A stretch of 64,000 nt of DNA from Paraphotobacterium marinum (GTDB lineage Bacteria; Pseudomonadota; Gammaproteobacteria; Enterobacterales; Vibrionaceae). Below are positions 44,670 to 53,399 of the stretch, in pieces (position 1 is the first letter of the stretch; each line of letters opens with the position of its first letter). Under the pieces are notes generated by a model that searched no databases, was not told where the DNA came from, and saw nothing but the letters and a program-made list of their open reading frames with translations. The DNA lies in assembly GCF_002216855.1 (NCBI RefSeq), contig NZ_CP022356.1, positions 62,001 to 126,000 on the forward strand. The letters are read 5' to 3'. The translations under genes were made by a program, and so were the position numbers.

Positions 44670-44995
44670 TAGTCATTCCTCTCGTGGTCCATCTCATCTA
44701 ACCGCTCAAGCGCAGAGACCGTTACAGGCCAACCGGCATAAAAAGCAAGATGAGTCATTGTTGCACTCAATTCTTTTACTGTCAGTCCGTTGCTGAATGC
44801 CCGAGCTAAATGACCCGGTAGTTGTTCCACACGATTTAAGACCACTAACGCTGTGATGGTTATCAGACTTCTATCACGAGTGCTCAGACTCTCATCACTC
44901 CATATCTGTCCAAATAAGATATCTTCCGTAACTTTATGAAATTGTGGAGCAATTTCAGCAAACAGTTTCATTAAGTATTGTTCTTTTGTATCCAT
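44669..44995 (-). CDS. carboxymuconolactone decarboxylase (CMD) family protein
   Basis: 108 residues. FGQIWSDESLSTRDRSLITI then ALVVLNRVEQLPGHLARAFS and MTHLAFYAGWPVTVSALERL make up the CMD fold, with conserved R-D-R and H-x-A-F-Y-A-G-W-P. The AhpD-type C-x-x-C is absent, so this is the decarboxylase/lactone-type rather than the peroxidase-type branch. AGGGGAA lies 7 nt before the ATG. First gene of the trio and divergent from the LysR regulator. Confidence 0.9.
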   Translation of the reverse strand: MDTKEQYLMKLFAEIAPQFHKVTEDILFGQIWSDESLSTRDRSLITITALVVLNRVEQLPGHLARAFSNGLTVKELSATMTHLAFYAGWPVTVSALERLDEMDHERND

Positions 44996-45056
44996 ATATT
45001 TCCCCTGTTTTTTTGTCTACTGGAAAATAATAAGTTGATTTTTTAATATAAAAAAG

Positions 45057-45082
45057 CAAAACTATTTTGATATATAGTTTTG
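45057..45082. promoter_or_regulatory. LysR-type operator dyad
   Basis: CAAAACTAT and ATAGTTTTG are perfect 9-bp arms separated by 8 bp, containing the T-N11-A spacing expected of LysR sites. It sits in the 106-bp divergent gap, 20 bp before the regulator start, where a regulator would control both the trio and itself. Confidence 0.65.
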
Positions 45083-45101
45083 ATTTTCAGGATGATTGAA
45101 C

Positions 45102-45971
45102 ATGCGGAGTCTGGATTTAGATGCCTTACGATGTTTTGTTTTAGGAATTGAGTTAGGCAGCTTTGCAGCTGCAGCTGAACGACTTCATCGTTCACCCTCT
45201 GCGGCCAGTGCCCAGTTAAAAAAGCTCGAACAGCAGTGCAACACGTCATTAGTGACCAAAATCGGCCGCCATCTAGAGCCGACTGAAGCAGGTGAAATTA
45301 TTCTGGCTTATGCCCGCCGCATGCTTCAGTTAAATGACGAAGCTCTAAACCAGTTAGTGGAAAATTCATTGACGGGGAAAGTGGTTTTTGGCTTACAAGA
45401 AGATTTTAGTGACGTACTATTGCCTCAGTTGCTAGGTGTATTCTCTCGCTCACATCCAAATTTACAATTGCAATCCATTGTTGGGCGCCATCAGGAGTTG
45501 ATGGATGGCATTCAATCTGGTGAGTTAGACTTTTCATTGGGCTGGAGAGGTGAAAAATCGGCGCCATATAGTGAACTTCTGGCAGAATTACCACTATATT
45601 GGTATGGGCCAGCAAATAAATACCTTGAAGAATCCATTAATATTTCTAAACCTGTACCACTAGTCATGCTTGATGGTTCCTGCATTATCAGGCAACAAGC
45701 CATAGCAGCATTAGATCGCAAGGGGATTCCATGGAAAATTACCTTTGTTGGCCGAAGTCTGAGTAACTTATGGAGCGCTGTTGATGCCGGCTTAGGAGTT
45801 ACGGTTCGCTCTTCTTTCAGTCACCCGGATACTATTAGTAAGTTGGATGGTTTGCCGGTCCTTGGAAAACTTAGGTTGTGCCTCGATCGTAATCAATATA
45901 AGTTAGAAAAAGTACAGGAACAGTTGTATAACGAATTAAAACAACAGCTTACACTCTATATCAAAAAGTAA
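45102..45971 (+). CDS. LysR family regulator of the tautomerase cassette
   Basis: 289 residues from MRSLDLDALRCFVL; AGGA is 9 nt upstream, and an earlier TTG leaves too little room. The HTH reads LGSFAAAAERLHRSPSAASA then LEQQCNTSLVTKIGRHLEPT, and the effector domain starts GKVVFGLQEDFSDVLLPQLL. It diverges from the CMD-tautomerase-DUF4865 trio, with a perfect dyad in between. GC content here exceeds 50% in places, the highest in the window, so recent transfer is likely. The inducer is unknown. Confidence 0.92.
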   Translation: MRSLDLDALRCFVLGIELGSFAAAAERLHRSPSAASAQLKKLEQQCNTSLVTKIGRHLEPTEAGEIILAYARRMLQLNDEALNQLVENSLTGKVVFGLQEDFSDVLLPQLLGVFSRSHPNLQLQSIVGRHQELMDGIQSGELDFSLGWRGEKSAPYSELLAELPLYWYGPANKYLEESINISKPVPLVMLDGSCIIRQQAIAALDRKGIPWKITFVGRSLSNLWSAVDAGLGVTVRSSFSHPDTISKLDGLPVLGKLRLCLDRNQYKLEKVQEQLYNELKQQLTLYIKK

Positions 45972-46199
45972 AGTGATTGAATTGCTGCAAGAATTTTGGA
46001 CATAAAAGTCCACAATATGAGCAAGCCTGAGTCAGATTGAACCATTAGGTAAATTTTGATTTCCACTCAAAAGAAGAAAAGAGCCTTACTTTTAAATTGA
46101 ATTGTTTTTTTACACACCCCACGCCCATAAATGGGAATGTCCTCAAACCCTTGTACTATAAGAGTTTGTCGATGATTTACTGAAACCTTAAAAATTTCA

Positions 46200-46350
46200 A
46201 AAAAAATTGCATTAAAGCTGGGTTCTGTTGGGTTCTGACGAGAACCCACGAGAACACCTATGTTTTTCAATAGGTTACAAAGATTTGACGATAACTCTTA
46301 TATGAGCATTGAGAAAACTCTTATATGATTTTGTGATAACTCCTATATGA
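46200..46350. repeat. iteron-like repeats and inverted repeats, possible plasmid-origin remnant
   Basis: AACTCTTATATGA occurs at 46293 and 46316 and, with one change, at 46338, i.e. at 23- and 22-bp intervals, two DNA turns apart. About 50 bp to the left (46220-46257) lie GGGTTCT direct repeats and a TGGGTTCT/AGAACCCA inverted repeat. Iterons of 20-22 bp before an operator-like inverted repeat are the usual layout of Rep-type plasmid origins; reading leftwards an open frame of 68 codons follows but shows no Rep signature I can trust. Confidence 0.5.
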
Positions 46351-46522
46351 TTTAAGACTCCCTGATATTACTGGCTTTGAAACAGTGACGAATTGATTTA
46401 AGGTATGTTTGTGTATTATGTATACTATAATCAATAGACAAATTTTATGTGTTTAAAATTTTTAGCATTCTGGTTCAGAAATATGTTAAGTTTACAGTTA
46501 GTTTTTTGACTTGTGGGATTGA

Positions 46523-47089
46523 GTGGTTTTGAATATAAAAAATTTAAATAATATAAAAATGGTAGTTTTAGATGTTGATGGGGTACTAACGGATGGAAGT
46601 ATTTATGTTGATGGCAAGGGAGAAATCTTCAAACAATTTGACGCGAAAGATGGCTTAGGAATTCAAGTATTAAAAACTCATGATATTTTAACGGGCATCA
46701 TCTCAGGAAAATCGAGCCAAGCACTTGACTATCGTTGTAACCAGCTGGGTTTTGATGAAATTATTACAGGTTGTAAAAATAAACTTCCAGAACTAGAAAG
46801 AATTTGCATAAAACATCAAATAGAGTTATCTGATGTTGCTTATTGTGGAGATGATATTATTGATGTAGCTATAATGAAAAAGGTCGGTTTAGCTGTATGT
46901 CCTGTTGATGGGCACCCACTTGCTCAAAAAGAAGCTGATTGGATTATAGATAAGCCTGGTGGACATGGTATGGTAAGAACTTTTATTGATAAACTTATTA
47001 TGGAACAAAAAGGATGTAGCCTGGAAGAAGTCTATGAGCCTATTTTTAAATTAATTGAATCAGACAATCTATCCAAGGTAAAACAATAA
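46523..47089 (+). CDS. kdsC: 3-deoxy-D-manno-octulosonate 8-phosphate phosphatase KdsC
   Basis: 188 residues. HAD-type motif I VVLDVDGVLTDGSIYVDGKG and KQFDAKDGLGIQVLK are nearly invariant in KdsC; motif II GIISGKSS and motif III YCGDDIIDVAIMK follow. It removes phosphate from KDO-8-P to give KDO for lipopolysaccharide. The start appears to be GTG with GGGA upstream; a TTG two codons later is also possible. The stop overlaps the kdsB start (TAATG), so kdsC-kdsB-kdsD form one operon. Cytoplasmic. Confidence 0.95.
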   Translation: MVLNIKNLNNIKMVVLDVDGVLTDGSIYVDGKGEIFKQFDAKDGLGIQVLKTHDILTGIISGKSSQALDYRCNQLGFDEIITGCKNKLPELERICIKHQIELSDVAYCGDDIIDVAIMKKVGLAVCPVDGHPLAQKEADWIIDKPGGHGMVRTFIDKLIMEQKGCSLEEVYEPIFKLIESDNLSKVKQ

Positions 47090-47829
47090 TGAATACTAAA
47101 ATAATAATTCCTTGTCGTTATCAATCAACGCGATTGCCTCAAAAGCTAATGCTTGAGATATTAAACAAACCTATTTTCTGGCATGTGGTTCAAAGATGTA
47201 GAGAAGCTGGGTTTTCCAATGAGGATATTTATATCGCAACAGATCATGATGAAATATACAAAAAAGCCACAAACTTTGGAATTCAGTCTGTTATGACTTC
47301 TTCCTCTCACCAAAGTGGAACAGACAGAGTTTTTGAGGCAACTCAGAAACTCGAGTTAAGTGATGAAGATTATATTATTAATGTTCAAGGTGATGAGCCA
47401 CTAATAAACCCTCAGCTTATAAAAGAAGTGAGTAAGAGTTTTCATCAGTTACCGGATTTTAAATTGTATACTGCTGTTACGAAATTTCATTGTTATGATG
47501 ACTTTATAAATCCAAATATGGTTAAAGCTGTCGTTGAAAATAATCAAGCAATCTATTTTTCTCGCTCTCCCGTTCCAATGAATAGAGAAAATCCTGAAGA
47601 TTATTCGCTATCTTTCAAGCATATCGGGATTTATGGATACAAGGTCACTCATTTAAAAGAGTTTTGCCAACATGATGAGTCTGTATTAGAAAGATGTGAA
47701 AAGTTAGAGCAGCTTAGAGCTATAAGCAATAACATGAGTATTCATCCAGTGATATTTGAAGGTAATGTCCTTCATGGCGTTGATACCGAAACTGATTTTA
47801 ATAAAATAAAAAAAGAAATGGAAGGTTAA
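47089..47829 (+). CDS. kdsB: CMP-KDO synthetase KdsB
   Basis: 246 residues, normal length. IIPCRYQSTRLPQKLML is the nucleotidyltransferase signature loop, then IYIATDHDEIYKKA, MTSSSHQSGTDRVFEA, INVQGDEPLI and YFSRSPVPMNRE, all hallmark KdsB segments. It activates KDO with CTP before transfer to lipid A, an essential step of LPS synthesis in most Gram-negatives. Middle gene of the kds operon. Confidence 0.96.
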   Translation: MNTKIIIPCRYQSTRLPQKLMLEILNKPIFWHVVQRCREAGFSNEDIYIATDHDEIYKKATNFGIQSVMTSSSHQSGTDRVFEATQKLELSDEDYIINVQGDEPLINPQLIKEVSKSFHQLPDFKLYTAVTKFHCYDDFINPNMVKAVVENNQAIYFSRSPVPMNRENPEDYSLSFKHIGIYGYKVTHLKEFCQHDESVLERCEKLEQLRAISNNMSIHPVIFEGNVLHGVDTETDFNKIKKEMEG

Positions 47830-47830
47830 A

Positions 47831-48760
47831 ATGACAGCAAAAACACATGCTTTAGAAGTCATTGATATTGAAATTGCATCTTTGCAACATATGAAGAAAA
47901 ATTTGGATGATAATTTTAATGATGCGATAGATTCTATCTTAGAATCAAAAGGTCGTTTGATTATTTGTGGAATGGGTAAGTCAGGAATTATTGGAAGAAA
48001 AATTTCCGCGTCTCTTTCCAGTACAGGTACTTTTAGTTTTTTTATGCATCCAGGCGAAGCTTTTCATGGTGATTTAGGCATGGTTAAGTCAGAGGATACC
48101 ATGCTATTAATTTCGAACTCTGGTGAAACAGAAGAAGTTTTAAAGATACTTCCTTTTTTAAAGGATAATAAAAACTTAATTATTTCAATGACTGGAAATG
48201 CAAAGTCTTCGCTGGCTGTTGCATCTGATTATCATCTTGATGTTTCTGTGTTAGAAGAGGCATGCCCGTTAAACCTGGCTCCGACTACGTCTACGACTGC
48301 AACTTTAGTGATGGGGGATGCTATAACCGTTGCCTTAATGAAAAAAAGGAACTTTAAACCTGAACATTATGCTCGCTACCACCCTGGAGGAAGTTTAGGA
48401 AAAAAACTTTTAAGTAAAGTAAAGCATGAAATGTTTACAAAAGATTTACCGTTTGTATCGCTTAATGCGACTTTAGTTGAGATGATAGATGTCATTACGC
48501 GAGGTAATCTTGGACTATGCATTGTTGAAGATGCCGAGGAAACAAAAGGCTTAGTTACTGATGGAGATCTAAGGCGAGCACTTAAAGAAAAAGGCAAAAA
48601 TGCTTTTGAGCTTATAGCAAAAGATATTTTGACAGCTAATCCACTTGATATTTCTGCAGATGCTAGTATGGAGCAAGCTTTCAATTTAATGGAATGTAAA
48701 AAAATTACGTCTCTATTAGTTAAAGAAAAACAAAGAGTAGTTGGTGTGATTAAAAAATAA
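47831..48760 (+). CDS. kdsD: D-arabinose-5-phosphate isomerase KdsD (KpsF/GutQ family)
   Basis: 309 residues: a SIS domain (about 35-170: LIICGMGKSGIIGRKISASL, TGTFSFFMHPGEAFHGDLGM, LISNSGETEEVLKIL) followed by two CBS motifs (about 205-309; GLVTDGDLRRALKEKG). It isomerises ribulose-5-P to arabinose-5-P, the precursor for KDO-8-P. The gene is 1 bp after kdsB. In combination with kdsC and kdsB it supplies KDO; only kdsA is missing from this block. Ends in a strong hairpin shared with the convergent LysR gene. Confidence 0.94.
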   Translation: MTAKTHALEVIDIEIASLQHMKKNLDDNFNDAIDSILESKGRLIICGMGKSGIIGRKISASLSSTGTFSFFMHPGEAFHGDLGMVKSEDTMLLISNSGETEEVLKILPFLKDNKNLIISMTGNAKSSLAVASDYHLDVSVLEEACPLNLAPTTSTTATLVMGDAITVALMKKRNFKPEHYARYHPGGSLGKKLLSKVKHEMFTKDLPFVSLNATLVEMIDVITRGNLGLCIVEDAEETKGLVTDGDLRRALKEKGKNAFELIAKDILTANPLDISADASMEQAFNLMECKKITSLLVKEKQRVVGVIKK

Positions 48761-48783
48761 TATCAAATCCCATAAAAAGTAAA

Positions 48784-48821
48784 AGATTCATGCTTTATAT
48801 AGTTTCAATAAGCATGAATCT
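48784..48821. terminator. bidirectional terminator between kdsD and a LysR gene
   Basis: AGATTCATGCTT and AAGCATGAATCT form a perfect 12-bp stem with a 14-nt loop; CAGTTTTTATG follows on the plus strand. Confidence 0.75.
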
Positions 48822-48839
48822 CAGTTTTTATGTGTTTAT

Positions 48840-49736
48840 TTATAAATAATTATTTAACTTGCTTTTTTGCTCTCTCACAAAATCAATAAAAGATTTTGAC
48901 TTTTTAGATAGGTTGCTTTTTTCAGAATAAAGTAGGCGAAGTGGGAGCTTTGTTGATTTCCAATCTGGTAAGATTTGAATCAGTTCACCTGAAATGAGAT
49001 GTTTTCTCACAAATGTACATGGTAAATATGCAATTCCTCGTCCCATTAAAACTAATGAAAGTGTTAAATTAAAGTCATCACTGTAAATTTGTCCATCCAT
49101 GTTTAATTTCAAGATTTCTTTATTATGGGAAAGCTCCCATTCCTGTACTTTATCTTCATTAAGGTAAATAATCTTATCAAATTGACTGAGCTGACTGGGA
49201 TGAGAAACATTGATGTTTGTTGCATAATTAGGTGAAGAAACAAGGATGTATGAAATTTCAGTCAATGCCATACTAATTAAATTTGAATCTGGGATATGAC
49301 CAAATCTAAAAGCAAAATCTAATTTGTGATCAATAAAATTTAGATAACGCGGGGATGTATTAATTCTCAAGGTGATTTTTGAGAAAGCTCTTTTAAAGTC
49401 AGTGAAAAGAGGTAACAACAATGTTTGAGCAATTGCACGTGGACACGATATTTTTAATTCTCCAGCAGGTATATTACTAGCATCATCAACCTCTTTTTTA
49501 AGTTCATCAATCGTTTCTAATATTTTAGTTGCTTTGATATAAACTTTTTGACCAAGATCTGTTAATCGAAGAGATCGAGTAGTTCTTTCGAGTAACTTTC
49601 CTCCAACATGAGTTTCAAGCGCCTTAATTTTTCGGCTGAGAGTTGTATTTGGGACATTTAGCTCTCTAGATGCATTGACAAAACTCATGTGCTTACATAC
49701 GACGGCAAATAATAATAATCCATCCAACTCTTTCAT
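48840..49736 (-). CDS. LysR family transcriptional regulator
   Basis: 298 residues. The HTH is LLLFAVVCKHMSFVNASREL then VPNTTLSRKIKALETHVGGK, with RTTRSLRLTDLGQKVY following; the effector domain has the GELKISCPRAIAQTLLLPLF start and GRGIAYLPCTFVRKHL end seen in the CrgA/AaeR-like subgroup. It is divergent from murQ across 150 bp and may regulate it or an unlinked target. No decay. Confidence 0.92.
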   Translation of the reverse strand: MKELDGLLLFAVVCKHMSFVNASRELNVPNTTLSRKIKALETHVGGKLLERTTRSLRLTDLGQKVYIKATKILETIDELKKEVDDASNIPAGELKISCPRAIAQTLLLPLFTDFKRAFSKITLRINTSPRYLNFIDHKLDFAFRFGHIPDSNLISMALTEISYILVSSPNYATNINVSHPSQLSQFDKIIYLNEDKVQEWELSHNKEILKLNMDGQIYSDDFNLTLSLVLMGRGIAYLPCTFVRKHLISGELIQILPDWKSTKLPLRLLYSEKSNLSKKSKSFIDFVREQKSKLNNYL

Positions 49737-49887
49737 ATATTCAATAAATTTAAAATTATATTGGTAATTAAATATTAGCTGTTAAACTTTATTTTGTAAT
49801 TAATCATTACAATAAAACATTTTCTAATGTGCCATTTTATATTAAATTATAAAAAACATAATTAGAAGAAGATATAAGGAGTATGCT

Positions 49888-50808
49888 TTGGATTCAAAGG
49901 ATATTAAATTGGGTTCTTTTTTAACTGAGCGCCAAAATAAATTAAGTGAAAATATTGATCAGGTTTCAACTAGTGAAATGTTGAGGATCATGAACTTAGA
50001 AGATCAGAAAGTTGCTTTAGCTGTCGAAAAAGAAATTCCTATGATTACAAAGGTAGTTAATGTAACGGTTGAATCATTTCATGAAGGTGGAAGGTTAATC
50101 TATATAGGAGCTGGAACCTCTGGTCGGTTGGGGATATTAGATGCTAGTGAGTGTCCGCCTACTTTTGGCACACCCAAAGAGCAGGTAATGGGTCTGATAG
50201 CCGGAGGAGAAAAAGCAATTTTATCGGCAGTTGAGAATGCTGAAGATGAAAAAGATAGAGGTAGAAAAGACTTAGAAAAGATTTTTTTTAGTCAAAAGGA
50301 TGTTTTAGTCGGTATTGCTGCTAGTGGGAGAACACCTTACGTTATTGGTGCCATGGAATATGCCAAAAGTTGTGGTGCAAAAGTAGCATCTATTTGTTGT
50401 AATCCAGAGGGGAAAATGAATGAAATTGCGGATTACCCTATCTGTGCGGTTGTCGGACCAGAAGTTATAACAGGCTCTTCAAGGTTGAAAGCAGGAACAG
50501 CTCAAAAGTTAATCTTAAATATGATCTCAACCGGCTCAATGATTCGCTCTGGTAAAGTTTACGGAAATTTAATGGTAGATGTTGAACCCACAAATTCAAA
50601 ATTAATCGAACGTCAAAAAAGAATCGTCATGAGCGCGACAAATTGTTCTTATGAGGAAGCAAAAGATATGCTTAATTTGTGTGAAGGCAATTGTAAATTA
50701 GCTATTGTTAAAATTTTGACAGGTCTTGATTTATCAGAGGTGGAGGATTTATTGAAACAACAAAAAGGTTTTATAAGAAAATCTTTGGATAGTTTAAAAA
50801 AAAAATGA
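49888..50808 (+). CDS. murQ: N-acetylmuramic acid 6-phosphate etherase MurQ
   Basis: 306 residues. Start TTG with AAGGAG 6 nt upstream. The SIS-domain family segments TSEMLRIMNLEDQKVALAVE, GRLIYIGAGTSGRLGILDAS, ECPPTFGTPKEQVMGLIAGG, IAASGRTPYVIGAMEYAKSC and LKAGTAQKLILNMISTGSMI are all hallmark MurQ. It cleaves the D-lactyl ether of MurNAc-6-P to GlcNAc-6-P during cell-wall recycling. There is no PTS (murP) or anhydro-MurNAc kinase (anmK) gene next to it. Confidence 0.96.
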   Translation: MDSKDIKLGSFLTERQNKLSENIDQVSTSEMLRIMNLEDQKVALAVEKEIPMITKVVNVTVESFHEGGRLIYIGAGTSGRLGILDASECPPTFGTPKEQVMGLIAGGEKAILSAVENAEDEKDRGRKDLEKIFFSQKDVLVGIAASGRTPYVIGAMEYAKSCGAKVASICCNPEGKMNEIADYPICAVVGPEVITGSSRLKAGTAQKLILNMISTGSMIRSGKVYGNLMVDVEPTNSKLIERQKRIVMSATNCSYEEAKDMLNLCEGNCKLAIVKILTGLDLSEVEDLLKQQKGFIRKSLDSLKKK

Positions 50809-50827
50809 ATGCATTAACTCCCTTGAA

Positions 50828-52174
50828 CTAAATGAGCAAATATAGGCAAATAGATGAAAAAATAGTGATGGGTAAGTTTACGAAAAAAAAGGACCAAAAT
50901 GTGAAGGCTTGACGCCCTGTGTATTTTTCTGCCTGTTGAAGTACAATTACATTACTTGCTGCACTGATTAAAAATAAATTTCCCGCAATTGTTGACATTG
51001 CAGCTAACAACATTAAGGCGTGTTGGCTTTTCTGTTCTAACAAATTTAAGTAAATATCCACCATGGGCACATTTGAAAAAATTTGACTTCCGATAAAACT
51101 AAATGCAGCAACAATATTGGATTGACCTAACTGATTAACATTGTTTCCCAAAAGGCTAGATAAAACATTCGATTTTAGTACTGCTCCTGTCACTATAAAC
51201 ATAGATATAAAAAAGATAATGGTTTCCCAATCAAGTTTTTGGAACATAGTTTTATGAGATTCTTTTTGTAAGAATAAAGGTATTGCGGCAAACATACTAA
51301 TGAAACCATAACTTAAAAATATATTCTGAGAATGGGAATAGGATATTTTTATTACAATAAATACTACAAAGATGGAACAAGATATTAAAATATTTGGTAA
51401 ATATTTTCTTTTATACTGAGTTTTTTCAAGTGTTTGATGGTTTGATTTTATAGATTGGCTCGTTCGATCCATAAGAAAGTAAAACCAAAAAAAAGAAAAA
51501 ATGAGACATAAAAGTGTTGGCATAAATAGTGAATGAAAAAATGAACTCCAGGCATTATTTAAAAAAGGATCTGTTGCAACTAAGATATTTTGGGGATTAC
51601 CAATTGGAGAGGTAACACTTGAAATAGTTATAGTAGCACATAACGAAAGCAAAATAAGGTTTAAAGATTTATCATATTTTCGGGAAATAGCAATCGCTAA
51701 TGGTACGCCTATAATTGCGGAAGCATCGTTTGTGAATAAAAGCGTCGTGCAAAATAAAAAGACCATGTAGCAAAGTAAAGCGATTGGAAAAGAGTTAAAT
51801 CGCGTAATAAAGTTAGATAAACTTTGAGAGCAACCAGACTCGTAGATAGATGCTGTAATAAAAAAAATACCGGTTAAATAAAAGATAATATTCCAATCAA
51901 TATAATGAAGAGCCTCTGAAATAGAAAGCTGACCAGTAATAAGATTAATAGCAGCTCCAAAAGCCATAATATTCCATATTTTAATTTTTTTTGGAAGCCA
52001 TTGTTTTACGGCGATAAGAAGAAAGATGATTAATGATATTATTAAACTAAAATACATGAGAAAGTTATTGAGCCATTTGGTTGAAGGTATAATAAAACAT
52101 AACCAAAAAAAAATATATTTAATTTTAACTTTGATTAGAATTTTTATAAATATCTCTTTATTAAATAAAGACAA
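50828..52174 (-). CDS. ArsB/NhaD-type anion or cation permease (SLC13-like)
   Basis: 448 residues with 11-12 helices. Key stretches are AINLITGQLSISEALHYIDW, FYLTGIFFITASIYESG, LFTNDASAIIGVPLAIAISR (the T-N-D/N-A motif of the ion-transporter superfamily) and SSVTSPIGNPQNILVATD. The two halves repeat this plan, as in ArsB, NhaD and YbiR. It may carry arsenite, citrate/succinate or sodium; nothing next to it (no arsR, arsC) supports arsenite. The first about 25 residues are unusually hydrophilic-basic and the start is uncertain. Divergent from trpB. Confidence 0.82.
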   Translation of the reverse strand: MSLFNKEIFIKILIKVKIKYIFFWLCFIIPSTKWLNNFLMYFSLIISLIIFLLIAVKQWLPKKIKIWNIMAFGAAINLITGQLSISEALHYIDWNIIFYLTGIFFITASIYESGCSQSLSNFITRFNSFPIALLCYMVFLFCTTLLFTNDASAIIGVPLAIAISRKYDKSLNLILLSLCATITISSVTSPIGNPQNILVATDPFLNNAWSSFFHSLFMPTLLCLIFSFFWFYFLMDRTSQSIKSNHQTLEKTQYKRKYLPNILISCSIFVVFIVIKISYSHSQNIFLSYGFISMFAAIPLFLQKESHKTMFQKLDWETIIFFISMFIVTGAVLKSNVLSSLLGNNVNQLGQSNIVAAFSFIGSQIFSNVPMVDIYLNLLEQKSQHALMLLAAMSTIAGNLFLISAASNVIVLQQAEKYTGRQAFTFWSFFFVNLPITIFSSICLYLLI

Positions 52175-52216
52175 TAATGTACTATTAAACTAGTTCACTG
52201 AATCGGAGCCTTAAAC

Positions 52217-53395
52217 ATGCAACTTAATACAAGATATGGAAAGTTTGGTGGGTGCTATGCACCAGAAAATTTGTTAAATATTCTGACAGAGATAGAAGAT
52301 GGTTTCATAAGGTTTATTAAAGATGAAGAACAATTAAATGGATATCATCAGTTATTAAAAGATTTTGCAGGAAGAGAAACCCCTCTTACATATGCAACTA
52401 ACTTATCACGAAAATACGATTGTGAGTTTTATTTAAAAAGAGAAGATTTGCTACATGGTGGAGCTCATAAGACTAATAATACCATAGGGCAACTTTTATT
52501 GGCTAAATTTTTAGGAAAAAAGAGAATAATTGCTGAAACAGGTGCTGGTCAACATGGTGTTGCAACAGCAATGACGGCTGCAAAACTTGGCCTAGATGCG
52601 GAAATTTATATGGGTGCTGTAGATATCGAAAGACAAAAAACAAATGTACAAAGGATGAAGATTTTTGGCGCCACTGTTCATCCAGTCACATCAGGTGGCG
52701 CGACACTTAAAGATGCCATTAATGATGCAATGCGCGATTGGATTAAAAATTCGGAAGACACTTACTATTGTTTTGGAACTGCAGCTGGTCCACACCCATT
52801 TCCAAGCTTAGTGAGATTTTTTCAAAAAGTTATTGGTGAAGAAACTAAACGTCAACTCAATGCTCTTAAAATAGATAGTCCGGATGCATTGTTTGCTTGC
52901 GTGGGGGGAGGAAGCAATGCAATTGGGTTTTATGCGCCATTTCTTGAGGATGAGGATGTTAAAATATTTGGCGCTGAGCCTGGAGGATTAAGTATAGAAA
53001 GTGGAGAACATGCTGCTACACTCACACAGGGAACAGAAGGCGTCTTTCATGGTATGCATTCACTATTTTTGCAAAATGAAGAAGGACAAATCAAAGAGCC
53101 TTATTCAATTTCAGCAGGGTTAGATTACCCAGGCATTGGTCCTGAGCATGCCTTTTTAAAAGATAGTGGTAGAGTAGATTATTGTAGCGTGACCGACCGA
53201 GAAGCTATTCTTGCCTTTGAGGAACTTTCCTTAGAAGAAGGAATAATTCCCGCAATCGAATCAGCTCATGCAGTCTCATTAGCAATAAAATATGCAAAAG
53301 ATTCTAAACAAAAAAAAATAATTGTCATAAATATTTCTGGAAGAGGTGATAAAGATATAGACAGTTATATAAAATACAAACAAGGAGTGAACTAG
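52217..53395 (+). CDS. trpB: tryptophan synthase beta chain TrpB
   Basis: 392 residues, usual length. YGKFGGCYAPENLLN opens the protein; the PLP lysine lies in REDLLHGGAHKTNNTIGQLL (about residue 85), the phosphate-binding loop is ACVGGGSNAIGFYAPF, and SGRVDYCSVTDREAILAFEEL is a conserved C-terminal segment. It condenses indole with serine. TrpA follows 4 bp downstream. No trp leader peptide or attenuator was seen in the 42-bp gap to the divergent transporter gene, and trpEDC are not here. Confidence 0.97.
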   Translation: MQLNTRYGKFGGCYAPENLLNILTEIEDGFIRFIKDEEQLNGYHQLLKDFAGRETPLTYATNLSRKYDCEFYLKREDLLHGGAHKTNNTIGQLLLAKFLGKKRIIAETGAGQHGVATAMTAAKLGLDAEIYMGAVDIERQKTNVQRMKIFGATVHPVTSGGATLKDAINDAMRDWIKNSEDTYYCFGTAAGPHPFPSLVRFFQKVIGEETKRQLNALKIDSPDALFACVGGGSNAIGFYAPFLEDEDVKIFGAEPGGLSIESGEHAATLTQGTEGVFHGMHSLFLQNEEGQIKEPYSISAGLDYPGIGPEHAFLKDSGRVDYCSVTDREAILAFEELSLEEGIIPAIESAHAVSLAIKYAKDSKQKKIIVINISGRGDKDIDSYIKYKQGVN

Positions 53396-53399
53396 AAAT

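Noticed and set aside
46067-46270. Replication initiator gene downstream of the iterons
   Set aside because: The 68-codon frame shows no winged-helix Rep motif and overlaps the inverted repeats themselves; at most a remnant.
50828-52174. Arsenite efflux (arsB) role for the permease
   Set aside because: No arsR or arsC nearby and the family shares motifs with sodium and dicarboxylate carriers, so the specific name is not justified.
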